Assembly: GCF_008831305.1 (NCBI RefSeq)
Contig: NZ_ML708611.1
Coordinates: forward strand, 186,001-250,000
DNA from: Kocuria coralli
GTDB taxonomy: Bacteria; Actinomycetota; Actinomycetes; Actinomycetales; Micrococcaceae
Direction of reading: 5' to 3'
Length of the DNA stretch: 64,000 nt
Every line of letters begins with the position of its first letter. Within the stretch, counting starts at the first letter, position 1. Below, piece by piece: positions 34,107 through 43,148 of this stretch. The notes under the pieces were generated by a model. The model was not told the DNA's origin, made no database searches, and worked only from the letters and a program-made list of their open reading frames with translations. Made by a program: the position numbers and the translations under genes.

Positions 34107-35618
34107 TCAGCGTCCGGTGAGCTCGTAGGTGTCGATGCCGCCGTCGTGACCCTTCATGAAGAGGTCGACCTCGGACTTGCCAGCCGTGAGCTTGGGGTCG
34201 TTCTTGAGGTAGTGCTTGGTCTCCCGAGCGACCAGGCCCGCCATGATCAGCAGCCCGATGAGGTTCGGGATGGCCATGAGCCCGTTCATGACGTCGGCGA
34301 AGTTCCATACCGCGGCCAGCGGGATGGTGGCGCCGATGAAGACCACGCACGAGTAGAAGATGCGGTAGGGCATCACGCCCCCGCGGCCGAACAGGCGCTC
34401 CATGCAGCGCTCGCCGTAGTAGGCCCAGCCCAGGATCGTGGAATAGGCGAACATCACCAGGCCGAGGGTCACGATGATGTGGCCCCATTGACCCGGCAGA
34501 CCGTGGCTGAAGGCCTCACCCGTCATCGTGGCCGCGAACTCGCTGCCCTCCTCCCACACGCCCGTGGTGATGATGACCAGGCCGGTGCAGGTGACCACGA
34601 TGATGGTGTCGATGAACGTCTGGGTCATCGAGACCAGGCCCTGGCGCACGGGGTGGGTGGTCTTGGCCGAGGCCGCAGCGATCGCGGCCGACCCCATGCC
34701 GGACTCGTTGGAGAACATGCCGCGGGCCACGCCCATCTGGATGGCGAGGATCAGGGCCGAGCCGGCGAAGCCACCGACGGCGGCGGTTCCCGAGAAGGCG
34801 TCCGTGAAGATCAAGGCGATGGCTGCGGGGATGTCGGCCACGTTGAAGATCAGGATCCAGAGGGCACCCAGCACGTAGAAGACGATCATGACGGGAACGA
34901 AGGCGGAGGTCACGCGACCGATGGACTTGATGCCGCCCACCAGCACCGCCAGGGTCAGTACGGCCAGGACCAGGCCCGTGATCCAGGAGGGGATGCCGAA
35001 GGAGCCGTCCACGTTGCCGGAGATCGAGTTGCCCTGGGTCATGTTGCCGATGCCGAACGAGGCCAGCACGGCCGCGATCGCGAAGAACAGCGCGAGGAAC
35101 TTGCCGAACCCGTTCGGGATGCCGCGCTGCAGGTAGTACTGCGGGCCGCCGGAGATCTCGCCCTTGGCGTCCGTGGTGCGATAGCGGACGCCGAGGAAGG
35201 CCTCCGAGTATTTCGACGCCATGCCCAGCAGGCCGGTGACCCACATCCAGAACAGCGCCCCGGGGCCGCCGATCGAGATGGCGGTGGCCACGCCCACGAT
35301 ATTGCCCGTCCCCACGGTGGCGGCCAGGGCGGTGGTCAGCGCCTGGAACTGGGAGACGTCGCCGCCGGGAGCGTCCTTGTCGGAGCGCTGGAACAGGGCC
35401 AGGCGCAATGCAGGACCCAGCTTGAACAGCTGGATCAGCCCGAGCCGGATGGTCAGGTACAGGCCGGTCAGCAGCAGCAGGGGGATCAGGAGGAACGGGC
35501 CCCAGACGATACCGCCGATCGAGCCGAAGCACTCGGCGGCATCCATCTCACCCGGGGTGAAGCAGTAGGTGCCGACTCCGGCGAACTGATCCAACAGATT
35601 CTGAATGAGCTCATTCAC
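34107..35618 (-). CDS. Alanine/glycine:cation symporter (AGCS family)
   Basis: 503-residue sodium- or proton-coupled importer of alanine or glycine with about ten membrane helices. Family signatures: ALTTALAATVGTGNIVGVATA (split ALAATVGTGNIVG), GGPGALFWMWVTGLLGMASKYSE (GMASKYSE) and FSNESGMGSAAIAAA. The upstream 190 bp was checked for a glycine riboswitch and none was seen. A weak hairpin (35732-35749) separates it from the MFS gene upstream. Confidence 0.94.
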   Translation of the reverse strand: MNELIQNLLDQFAGVGTYCFTPGEMDAAECFGSIGGIVWGPFLLIPLLLLTGLYLTIRLGLIQLFKLGPALRLALFQRSDKDAPGGDVSQFQALTTALAATVGTGNIVGVATAISIGGPGALFWMWVTGLLGMASKYSEAFLGVRYRTTDAKGEISGGPQYYLQRGIPNGFGKFLALFFAIAAVLASFGIGNMTQGNSISGNVDGSFGIPSWITGLVLAVLTLAVLVGGIKSIGRVTSAFVPVMIVFYVLGALWILIFNVADIPAAIALIFTDAFSGTAAVGGFAGSALILAIQMGVARGMFSNESGMGSAAIAAASAKTTHPVRQGLVSMTQTFIDTIIVVTCTGLVIITTGVWEEGSEFAATMTGEAFSHGLPGQWGHIIVTLGLVMFAYSTILGWAYYGERCMERLFGRGGVMPYRIFYSCVVFIGATIPLAAVWNFADVMNGLMAIPNLIGLLIMAGLVARETKHYLKNDPKLTAGKSEVDLFMKGHDGGIDTYELTGR

Positions 35619-35809
35619 TGTTCAGTTCCTCTCGGGGGGTCGCAGGTGGTGTGGGGAAGGAGGAGGGTGGGCGAGCGGCGACCCCGCCGTACGGCGCTCG
35701 TCACTGGGCGTATCTAACCACACAGCTGATTGCCAGGCTGTTACCTGGCCATCATGACGGCGCCGTGGTCCGAAGGCACCGGAGCCGCGGGACGACGGCG
35801 GAGCGGGGA

Positions 35810-37039
35810 TCAGCTCTCGTGCGGTCGCGACCGCCTCGACCACCGGGCGGCCAGCAGCGCGGTCAGGAGCGCCGCCGTCGTGAACCCGAACATCAGCACC
35901 CCCATGGGGGCCGCGGTGTGCTCGCCGCCCAGCCCCGCCAGCGGGCTGACGGCCGCCGCGACCAGGAACTGCAGCAGGCCCTGCACCGCGGAGCCCGAGC
36001 CCGCCCTGCCGGGCACCTGGGCCTGGGACAGGGCGATGCCGTTGCCCATCAGGAACCCCACGCAGGCCTGCGAGCAGACGACGTGCACCACGATGGTCCA
36101 GGCGGGCGCGCCCAGCAGGATGCCCGTCAGCCCCAGGGCGTTGACGATCCCCTGGACGCCCAGGGCCGCGATGATGATCCGGGTCGGGGAGAAGCGGTTG
36201 AGCAGCCGGACGTTCACCAGGCTGGAGACCACGGAGCCGAAGGCGGCGGTGGCGAAGACGATGCTGTAGCCGATCGAGGACAGTCCCACGACGTTCTGCA
36301 TCACGAACGAGGACGCCGATATATAGGAGAACAGCGAGCCGAAGGACAGCGATATCGCCAGCGCCCAGGCCATGAACGGCCGGTTGGCCAGCACGGCGCC
36401 CGCGAGGGACAAGGTTCCGGCGATGCCACCTTGACGCCGCCTCTCGGGCGGGAGGGTCTCCGGGATCACGAAGACGACGCAGGCGACCATGAGCGCGCCG
36501 AACCCGGTCAGCACCCAGAACACCGCCTGCCAGGGCGCCCAGGTCGCGATCAGCCCGCCGAGGACGGGGGCCACGATCGGCGCGACGGAGATGATGGTGC
36601 CCAGCAGGGAGTACATCTTGGCGGCTTCGATCCCTTGAGCGATGTCCGCGACGATGGCCCTGGAGATGACCACGCCCGCCGCCCCCGCGAACCCCTGCAC
36701 GACGCGCAGGGCCAGCAGCAGGCCGACGTCGGCGGAGAAGACGATCCCGATACTGGAGAGCAGGAAGACCGAGGTGCCGGCCACCAGCAGCCGGTGGCGG
36801 CCCCACATGTCGGAGACCGGCCCCAGCAGGAACTGCCCCACCGCCATGCCGATCATGTACGCGCTCAGGGAGAGCTGAATGGTCGAGGCGGGCGTCCCGT
36901 AGAAGTCGGCCATCGCCGGCATGGAGGCCAGGTACATGTCCGTGGCCATCGGGCTGACCGCGCTCAGCACCCCCAGGGCCAGGACGAAGAACACGCGGTC
37001 CGGGCCGGGAGCCAGGCCGAGGCGGGACGAGACGGGCAT
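35810..37039 (-). CDS. MFS drug-efflux transporter, Bcr/CflA family
   Basis: 409 residues, 12 predicted helices. The MFS loop 2-3 motif GPVSDMWGRHRLLV and the antiporter motif in helix V (GTIISVAPIVAPVLGG) are clear, as is SPMATDMYLASMPAM in helix I, typical of the Bcr/CflA group that exports bicyclomycin, chloramphenicol or sulfonamides. AGGAGG precedes the ATG. Substrate not predictable. Confidence 0.92.
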   Translation of the reverse strand: MPVSSRLGLAPGPDRVFFVLALGVLSAVSPMATDMYLASMPAMADFYGTPASTIQLSLSAYMIGMAVGQFLLGPVSDMWGRHRLLVAGTSVFLLSSIGIVFSADVGLLLALRVVQGFAGAAGVVISRAIVADIAQGIEAAKMYSLLGTIISVAPIVAPVLGGLIATWAPWQAVFWVLTGFGALMVACVVFVIPETLPPERRRQGGIAGTLSLAGAVLANRPFMAWALAISLSFGSLFSYISASSFVMQNVVGLSSIGYSIVFATAAFGSVVSSLVNVRLLNRFSPTRIIIAALGVQGIVNALGLTGILLGAPAWTIVVHVVCSQACVGFLMGNGIALSQAQVPGRAGSGSAVQGLLQFLVAAAVSPLAGLGGEHTAAPMGVLMFGFTTAALLTALLAARWSRRSRPHES

Positions 37040-37095
37040 GGGGTGGCGTGACCTCCTGAGGGGAATCCGGCAACCTCCACAGGTTACGCCCTGAC

Positions 37096-37101
37096 TAGAC
37101 T
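37096..37101 (+). promoter_or_regulatory. -10 box of trmB (leaderless or nearly so)
   Basis: TAGACT, 9 nt, ATG at 37111; a second ATG follows 6 nt later. Confidence 0.4.
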
Positions 37102-37110
37102 CTGCTCTCG

Positions 37111-37968
37111 ATGAGTATGACCAACGCCCCAGAACCCACTGACTCCCCCGCCCCGGGCCTCCCCGACGAGGCTCCGACGCCCCCTGCCGGGCCCCCTGCC
37201 GAGGACGGGCGCTCCGTGCCGGAACGGTTCCGGCGCCAGCCGTTCTCGTTCGTACGCCGGGGAGACCGCCTGACCCCTCGACGCCAGAAGGCCTGGAACC
37301 AGTGGGCGCCGTCGCGCATCCTCCACGTCCCTCGCGAGGTCACGGACACCTCCGTGGCGGCTCACGCCGAGTTCGACCAGGCCGCGGTCTACGGGCGCCT
37401 GGCCCCTCTGGTGGTCGAGATCGGCTCTGGCCTGGGTGAGGCCATGGCCCACCGGGCCGCCCGGGTTCCCGAGGCGGACTTCCTGGCCGTCGAGGTGTAC
37501 ACGCCCGGGCTGGCGGACCTCCTGGTGAAGACCGCCGCCCAGGGCGTGGAGAACGTGCGCGCGGTCCAGGCCAACGCGCCCGAGGTCCTGGACCACTTCC
37601 TCGAGCCGGCATCCGTGGACGAGCTGTGGGTGTTCTTCCCGGACCCCTGGCACAAGAAGAAGCATCACAAGCGCCGGCTGGTCTCCCCCCGCTTCGTCGA
37701 TCAGGTGGCCAAGGTGCTCAAACCCGGCGCCACATGGCGGCTGGCCACGGATTGGCAGGAGTACGCGGTCCAGATGCGCGCGGTCATCGAGGCCGACGGC
37801 CGGTTCGAGAACCTCCACCCCGGCCCCACGGCGACGGACGGCGAGCCCGGCCAGGGATGGGCGCCGCGGTGGGAGGGCCGGACCCTGACCAGTTTCGAGC
37901 GCAAGGCCCGGGAGGCGGGCCGCATCCCCCGGGATCTCACGTACCGGCGTCGTCCTGACGCGGGATGA
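37111..37968 (+). CDS. trmB: tRNA (guanine-N7)-methyltransferase
   Basis: SAM-dependent enzyme making m7G46 in tRNA variable loops. 285 residues, with a 35-residue Pro-rich disordered N-terminus. Motifs: VVEIGSGLGEAMAHRA (SAM site), the family signature FFPDPWHKKKHHKRRLV (about 177-193) and WRLATDWQEYAVQM. TrmB proteins are about 210-240 residues, so the extension is lineage specific. Confidence 0.95.
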   Translation: MSMTNAPEPTDSPAPGLPDEAPTPPAGPPAEDGRSVPERFRRQPFSFVRRGDRLTPRRQKAWNQWAPSRILHVPREVTDTSVAAHAEFDQAAVYGRLAPLVVEIGSGLGEAMAHRAARVPEADFLAVEVYTPGLADLLVKTAAQGVENVRAVQANAPEVLDHFLEPASVDELWVFFPDPWHKKKHHKRRLVSPRFVDQVAKVLKPGATWRLATDWQEYAVQMRAVIEADGRFENLHPGPTATDGEPGQGWAPRWEGRTLTSFERKAREAGRIPRDLTYRRRPDAG

Positions 37969-37972
37969 ACAT

Positions 37973-38005
37973 CCGCGACCGCCGGCTGCCGTCCGGCGGT
38001 CGCGG
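37973..38005 (+). terminator. Terminator after trmB
   Basis: Perfect 13-bp stem CCGCGACCGCCGG with a 7-nt loop, 5 nt after the stop; no T-run. Confidence 0.65.
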
Positions 38006-38079
38006 GAGCTTCTGAGAGATCGGGACGGCCCTGTCTTAGCCTTGGATGGTCCTGCCCATCTACGTGAGACGAGCATCGC

Positions 38080-40137
38080 ATGCCTCCCGAGCACCACGAC
38101 GAGCAGCCCGAGAGCCCGAAACGACCCGGATCGGCAACCCCCTCCGCGGAGACCCCGACCGTACGCCGGGGCACCTACCAGCCGGGTTTCGCCCGGACGT
38201 TCCTGGACGAGATCAACTACCCCCACAACATCCACCCGGCCCTGGTCCCCGGGGTCTCGGTGGACGATCAGAAGTACCGCTTCGGCGTCGACCGCCTGGT
38301 GGCCGGAGTCGCCGGGGCCCTCATCGTGGGCTTCATCGCGTGGGGCATCCTGAGCACGGAGACCCTGACGGCCGCCTCCTCTGCGGCCCTGACCTGGACC
38401 ATGGGCAACATGGGATGGGCCTTCAGCATCCTGGCCACCGCGCTGCCCCTCTACCTGCTGTACCTGGCGGTCTCCCGCTACGGCAGGATCCCCCTCGGCC
38501 TGGACGACGACAAGCCCGCGTACTCGACCCCCTCCTGGGCCGCCATGCTGTTCGCCGCGGGAATCGGGATCGGCATCATCTTCTTCGGCCCCTTCGAGCC
38601 GATGACATATTTCCTGTCCCCGCGGCCCGGGTCGGTGGAACCGGCCGCCCAGGAGGCGATGAAGCTCGCCTCGGCCCAGGCCGCCCTGCACTGGGGCCTC
38701 AACGCCTGGGCGATCTACGCGCTGGTGGGCCTGGCCGTGGCCTACACCTCCTACCGCCGCGGCCGGGTGCCCCTCATGAGCTCGGTGTTCGCGCCGTTCT
38801 TCCGCGACGGCAAGACCGACAACCTGGCCGGGCGCATCATCGACATCCTCGCCATCATCGCCACGCTCTTCGGCACCGCGGCCTCCCTGGGCATCGGGGC
38901 GCTGCAGATAGGCCGGGGCGTGCAGATCTTCACCGGCTGGAACACCGCCGGCAATACAGCGGCGCTGCTGATCATCTCGGTCCTCACCGCGGGCTTCATC
39001 GCATCGGCGGTCTCGGGCGTCGCCCGGGGCATCCGGGTCCTGTCCAACATCAACATGGTGCTGGCCATCGTCCTGGCCCTGTTCTTCTTCGTGGTGGGCC
39101 CCACCGCGTTCCTGCTGAACTTCATCCCGTCGGTCTTCGTGACCTACTTCGCGGAACTGCCCACGATGCTCACGGCCTCGATGGCCGACGGTCCCGAGAT
39201 GCAGGAGTTCCTGTCGTCGTGGACGGTCTTCTACTGGGCCTGGTGGGTGTCCTGGGCGCCGTTCGTCGGGGTCTTCGTGGCCAAGATCTCCCGAGGCCGC
39301 ACGATCCGCCAGTTCGTCTTCGGAGTGCTGTTCATCCCCTCGACCATCGTGGTGCTCGCCTTCACGGTCCTGGGCGGAACCGCCATCCGCGCTCAGGTGG
39401 ACGAGCTCGCGATCGCCCCCGATGGCACCATCGACTCGCTACCCGCTCCCGAGGAGATCTTCTTCGTGGTGCTGGACACCCTGCCCAGCGCAGGCTTCAT
39501 GGCCGCCGTCGTGGTGCTCATGCTGGCGATCTTCTTCATCACCACGGCGGACTCGGCCTCGATCGTGGCCTCCCAGATGTCCCAGCGCGGTGACCCCGAC
39601 CCCCGGAAGCTCATCACCGTGTTCTGGGGGCTGTGCATGGCGGGCATCGCGATCGTGATGCTCCTGGTGGGCGGCGAGAGCGCGCTGACCGGGCTGCAGA
39701 ACCTGATCACCGTGACGGCGCTGCCATTCACGCTGATCATGTTCTTCATGGTCTTCGCCCTGCACAAGGACCTCCGCAGCGACCCCCTGATCCTGCGCGA
39801 CCAGTACAGGCACTGGGCCCTGGACAAGGCGGTGCGCCACGGCATCGACGAGCACGGCGACGTCTTCATGATCCCGGTCGAGCGCGCCTCGGGGGACCAG
39901 GAGAAATGGGCCACCGCACCGGATTTCGATTCCACCGCCCCCGAGTACACGCAGTGGTACCAGCGCACCGACGAGGACGGCAATCCTCTCGACTACGACT
40001 ACGAGACCGGCACGTACACCGGGGAGGTCGCTGCCTCGCAGTCTGAGAAGACTGAGAAGGCTGAGCGGTCTGAGCAGCCCCGCCGGTCGGGGCCGGGAGC
40101 GTCCTCCGATCAGGACGGCGACGAGCCCAGCCGCTGA
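38080..40137 (+). CDS. BCCT family transporter (glycine betaine/choline/carnitine)
   Basis: 685 residues, 12 helices, importing compatible solutes with sodium. The family block WTVFYWAWWVSWAPFVGVFVAKISRG (about 383-408; key Trp residues of the substrate box, split here as FYWAWWVSWAPFVG) is present, as is GIGIGIIFFGPFEPM. A long hydrophilic C-terminal extension (about 560-685) may sense osmolality, as in BetP. It ends in a Lys/Glu/Arg-rich tail built on 9-bp repeats. Its last 28 bp overlap the convergent DUF4188 gene. Confidence 0.95.
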   Translation: MPPEHHDEQPESPKRPGSATPSAETPTVRRGTYQPGFARTFLDEINYPHNIHPALVPGVSVDDQKYRFGVDRLVAGVAGALIVGFIAWGILSTETLTAASSAALTWTMGNMGWAFSILATALPLYLLYLAVSRYGRIPLGLDDDKPAYSTPSWAAMLFAAGIGIGIIFFGPFEPMTYFLSPRPGSVEPAAQEAMKLASAQAALHWGLNAWAIYALVGLAVAYTSYRRGRVPLMSSVFAPFFRDGKTDNLAGRIIDILAIIATLFGTAASLGIGALQIGRGVQIFTGWNTAGNTAALLIISVLTAGFIASAVSGVARGIRVLSNINMVLAIVLALFFFVVGPTAFLLNFIPSVFVTYFAELPTMLTASMADGPEMQEFLSSWTVFYWAWWVSWAPFVGVFVAKISRGRTIRQFVFGVLFIPSTIVVLAFTVLGGTAIRAQVDELAIAPDGTIDSLPAPEEIFFVVLDTLPSAGFMAAVVVLMLAIFFITTADSASIVASQMSQRGDPDPRKLITVFWGLCMAGIAIVMLLVGGESALTGLQNLITVTALPFTLIMFFMVFALHKDLRSDPLILRDQYRHWALDKAVRHGIDEHGDVFMIPVERASGDQEKWATAPDFDSTAPEYTQWYQRTDEDGNPLDYDYETGTYTGEVAASQSEKTEKAERSEQPRRSGPGASSDQDGDEPSR
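40042..40077. repeat. Four tandem 9-bp units in the BCCT tail
   Basis: TCTGAGAAG, ACTGAGAAG, GCTGAGCGG, TCTGAGCAG, in frame, encoding SEKTEKAERSEQ. Confidence 0.7.
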
Positions 40138-40610
40138 CGAGCGCGGGCTCCGCGCTTCTCCACGGGCTCGGTGCCGGCAACGGCGCCGAGCCCGATGACT
40201 GCCCCGTTGGCATAGAGGGTCTCGATGCCCTCCGCGGGCACCGCGTACGTCTCGTGCCAGATGCCGACTCCCCCGGGGTTCCGGCGGGCAGCCCTGTTGA
40301 AGCTGCGCCAGGCCGGCAGGTGGGCCAGCTCCGGATCCGAGGCGTAACGGTAGAGCTGCTCGGCGCTGCGCCAGTACTGCACCACCCAGGGGCCCTTCGC
40401 GCCCAGGAGCGTCACGCCGCCCAGGAACCCGAGGTCCTCGGCGACGCCGCGCTCCGCCTGCGCCTTGTTCCGGTACAGCTCTCCGAGCATCCTGGGCATG
40501 GCGGCTGCCACGGGAAGCCATAGATCGGGCCGGTGCGGTTTGCGCAGCGTCATCCCGATCTGGAAGACCACGACGTCGCCCCGGTACGCGTGGGTGAGAG
40601 TGGCGACCAT
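40110..40610 (-). CDS. DUF4188 (monooxygenase-like) protein
   Basis: 166 residues with the DUF4188 pattern: VVVFQIGMTLRKPHRPDLW, GGVTLLGAKGPWVVQYWRS and GVGIWHETY. The fold is a ferredoxin-like dimeric barrel related to heme-type monooxygenases and aldoxime dehydratases; no reaction is established. GGAGG precedes the ATG. Divergent from a MerR gene through a 76-bp region with a strong dyad, so it is the likely regulatory target. Confidence 0.85.
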   Translation of the reverse strand: MVATLTHAYRGDVVVFQIGMTLRKPHRPDLWLPVAAAMPRMLGELYRNKAQAERGVAEDLGFLGGVTLLGAKGPWVVQYWRSAEQLYRYASDPELAHLPAWRSFNRAARRNPGGVGIWHETYAVPAEGIETLYANGAVIGLGAVAGTEPVEKRGARARQRLGSSPS

Positions 40611-40625
40611 GACGACCTCCGGCCA

Positions 40626-40650
40626 TATTAGATACCTGAACTATCCAATA
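40626..40650. promoter_or_regulatory. 25-bp dyad operator between DUF4188 and merR-type genes
   Basis: TATTAGATA-N7-TATCCAATA, 9-bp arms with one mismatch, in an AT-rich 76-bp divergent region. A second small palindrome AGCTAAGCT lies at 40657-40665. Confidence 0.7.
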
Positions 40651-40686
40651 ATGGAGAGCTAAGCTATTCAAGGTCAAGAGGTGATC

Positions 40687-41358
40687 ATGAGAATTTCCGC
40701 GCTCGCCGAACGAAGCGGCCTGCCGGTGGCCACGCTCAAGTTCTATCTGCGTAAAGGGCTCCTGCCCCCCGGTCGCGCGCTGTCCAGGACCCAGGCCGAC
40801 TACGACGAGGACCATCTCGCCCGCGTACGCCTCATCCGGGCGCTGACGGAGGTCGGCGAGCTGAGCCTCGAGACGGTGGGCCGCGTCCTGGCCACGCTGG
40901 ACGACCCCGGCACGGAACGCCTGGGGGTCCTCGCCGCCGCGCAGCGGGCGCTGACGGCCCCCGACGAACCGGGTACCCCTTGCCTGGGCCAGGGAGGAGA
41001 GGAACCCGCGCCGTCCCGGGCCCGCGCCTGGTTGCGTGAACGCGGCTGGCGGGTCCACGCCGCGGACCCGTTGATCGCACAGCTCGACCGCGCGTGGGAC
41101 GCGTGCGACCTGGGTCAGGTCGGGCTGGACTCCGAGCGGATGGACGCCTACGCCGATGCCGCCGAGCGGATCGCCACGATAGACGTCGCCTCGGTCCCCG
41201 CCGCCCCCGACCTGGCCGTCCGCCAGGTCGTCACCGGAACGCTCCTGGTCGATCCGGTGCTCAGGACACTGCGCCGGCTCGCTCAGCAGCATCTGTCCGT
41301 GCTGTCCTCCACGTCTTCCACCGGCTCCGAGCAGGACCGGGGGCCCTGCGACCCCTGA
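40687..41358 (+). CDS. MerR family regulator
   Basis: 223 residues. Winged HTH MRISALAERSGLPVATLKFYLRKGLLPPG (split MRISALAERSGL, PVATLKFYLRKGLLPPG) then a dimerisation helix and an alpha-helical C-terminal domain of about 110 residues without obvious metal-binding cysteines, so an organic ligand is likelier. The ATG at 40687 has AGAGGTG at good spacing; a GTG at 40681 is in frame. Probably controls itself and DUF4188. Confidence 0.9.
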   Translation: MRISALAERSGLPVATLKFYLRKGLLPPGRALSRTQADYDEDHLARVRLIRALTEVGELSLETVGRVLATLDDPGTERLGVLAAAQRALTAPDEPGTPCLGQGGEEPAPSRARAWLRERGWRVHAADPLIAQLDRAWDACDLGQVGLDSERMDAYADAAERIATIDVASVPAAPDLAVRQVVTGTLLVDPVLRTLRRLAQQHLSVLSSTSSTGSEQDRGPCDP

Positions 41359-41379
41359 GGGTCCGTGCCGGGCCCGGCC

Positions 41380-41841
41380 TCAGTCCTCGGCCTGACCGGG
41401 CCCGCGCCGAGGCCGGTAGAGCATCAGCGCCCGTGACTTCGGGCGCGGAGCCGGGCCGGGCGGGCGCGAGCCTCGCGGCAGGCGCACGACCTCCCCCGAG
41501 GTCGAGGCCGCCCAGACGCTCTGGTCGTACTGGACCTTCTCCAGGGCCGCGTCGCGCTCGATCGTCAGCTCCGCGACCCGGTGCTGCAGCGCCAGCACCT
41601 GGTTCTCCAGCTGCATGATGCGCCTGATGCCCTCGAGGGATATCCCGTCCCGGGACAGCTTCTGGATCTCGCGCAACTTGTCGATGTCGCGCTGGGAGTA
41701 CCGACGCGACCGGCCCGGGGCCCGAGATGGTTTCACCAGACCCAGCCGGTCGTACTGGCGCAGGCTCTGCGGATGCATCTCGGCCAGCTCGGCGGCCACG
41801 GAGATCACGAAGAGAGCTCGCTCCTCCGAATGCTCAGTCAT
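41380..41841 (-). CDS. hspR: Heat-shock repressor HspR
   Basis: MerR-like repressor of 153 residues that binds HAIR elements, with DnaK as co-repressor in characterised actinobacteria. HTH: FVISVAAELAEMHPQSLRQYDRLGLV (FVISVAAELAEMHPQSLR then QYDRLGLVKPSR), then a coiled coil (IQKLSRDGISLEGIRRIMQL and following) and a basic tail. Last gene of the dnaK-grpE-dnaJ-hspR operon, 73 bp after dnaJ. Expected targets in this window: the elements at 23343 and 45814. Confidence 0.95.
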   Translation of the reverse strand: MTEHSEERALFVISVAAELAEMHPQSLRQYDRLGLVKPSRAPGRSRRYSQRDIDKLREIQKLSRDGISLEGIRRIMQLENQVLALQHRVAELTIERDAALEKVQYDQSVWAASTSGEVVRLPRGSRPPGPAPRPKSRALMLYRPRRGPGQAED

Positions 41842-41914
41842 GACCGGCTCTGCTCCTCTCCATGCCTGATCCTTTCGCCTGGTCTCCTGGAAGGCACCGT
41901 GCGATCCGCGGTGC

Positions 41915-42952
41915 CTATTCGGCGGCTCTCGCCATCACATGCGCCCGGGGGTCCTCACCCGACGTCGCCTCGGCGAAGGCCTCGGCCGCCCGCCGGGCGT
42001 CGTCGTCCAGGACCTTGGGCACCTCGATCTCGACGGTGACGATCAGGTTGCCCGTGCCCTTGGACGTCGGCACCCCCTTGCCCTTGATCCTGAACTTCCG
42101 CCCCGAGCTGGTGCCCTCGGGCACCTTGAGCGAGACGGGCTTGCCGTCCAGCGTGGGGACCTTGATGGTGGCACCCAGCACGGCCTCCGGGAAGGAGATC
42201 GGCACGGTCACGGCGAGGTCGTCGCTTCCGTCGCGGCGGGAGAACACGGGATGCTCCCCCACCTTGACCGTGAGGAACAGGTCTCCGTTCCCGCCGGGAC
42301 CGGAGTGCCCCTTGCCCTTGAGCTTGAGCTTCTGGCCGTCGCGGACGCCTTGCGGGATGCGCACGGTGGTCGAGGAGCCGTTGCCGCGCTGGAGTTTGAC
42401 GGTCGTGCCCTCCATCGCCGAGCGGAACGGGATCAGCGTGCTCGTGGTGATGTCCTCGCCCTTGGCGGGCGGAGCCTGATAGCGGGGATCGTAGGCGCCG
42501 TCGTAGCCGCCGGGGCCGTAACCCCCTCCGTACCCGCCGGCGGAGCCGCGGCCACCCCCGAAGCCTCCGCCGCCGAACTGGCCGAAGAGGTCCTCGAAAT
42601 TGATGTTCTGCGTCCCGCCGGTCGAATACCGGGCCCGGGTGCGGCCGCCCCCGAAGACATCCCCGAAGAGGTCTTCGAACCCGGCGCCGTCGGAGCCGCC
42701 GGCGAAGCGTGCGCCGGAGCCCATGGCGCGGATGGCGTCGTACTGCTTGCGCTCCTCGGGATCCGCGAGCACGTCGTGCGCCTCGGAGATCTCCTTGAAC
42801 TTCTGCTCCGCAGCCGCGTCACCCTCGTTGCGATCCGGGTGGTACTTCTTGGCGAGCGTTCGGTACGCCTTCTTGATCTCGGCGTCGGTCGCCTCCTTGG
42901 AGACGCCCAGAACGTCGTAGAAGTCCTTGTCAATCCAGTCCTGACTGGCCAT
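41915..42952 (-). CDS. dnaJ: DnaJ co-chaperone lacking the zinc-finger domain
   Basis: 345 residues. J domain with HPD (KKYHPDRNEG, about 36-45), Gly/Phe-rich region (about 95-155), then two beta-rich client-binding domains (VRIPQGVRDGQKLKLKGKG; VPEGTSSGRKFRIKGKG). No CxxCxGxG repeats are present, so this is a type II (CbpA-like) J protein, as is usual for the hspR-linked copy. AAGGAGG precedes the ATG. Confidence 0.95.
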   Translation of the reverse strand: MASQDWIDKDFYDVLGVSKEATDAEIKKAYRTLAKKYHPDRNEGDAAAEQKFKEISEAHDVLADPEERKQYDAIRAMGSGARFAGGSDGAGFEDLFGDVFGGGRTRARYSTGGTQNINFEDLFGQFGGGGFGGGRGSAGGYGGGYGPGGYDGAYDPRYQAPPAKGEDITTSTLIPFRSAMEGTTVKLQRGNGSSTTVRIPQGVRDGQKLKLKGKGHSGPGGNGDLFLTVKVGEHPVFSRRDGSDDLAVTVPISFPEAVLGATIKVPTLDGKPVSLKVPEGTSSGRKFRIKGKGVPTSKGTGNLIVTVEIEVPKVLDDDARRAAEAFAEATSGEDPRAHVMARAAE

Positions 42953-43148
42953 GACGCCTCCTTTCAGGGGCGAGTTCCGTCAATGTCTTCAGTTCTATTC
43001 TCCAACGGGTTGCCGTGAACCCTGTAGCAGGTCCCGTGGCAAGCCTCCGACGACGACGGCCGGTCGGCGGATCTCTCCGCCCACCGACCGCGCATCGGGA
43101 GGTGCCTGCGAACTCGCCTCACGGTGTGCTCGCATCGCGTCCCGGAGC

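Noticed and set aside
35619-35809. Possible glycine riboswitch before the alanine/glycine symporter
   Set aside because: No GCCGAAGG-type core or paired aptamer pattern is present in the minus-strand leader.
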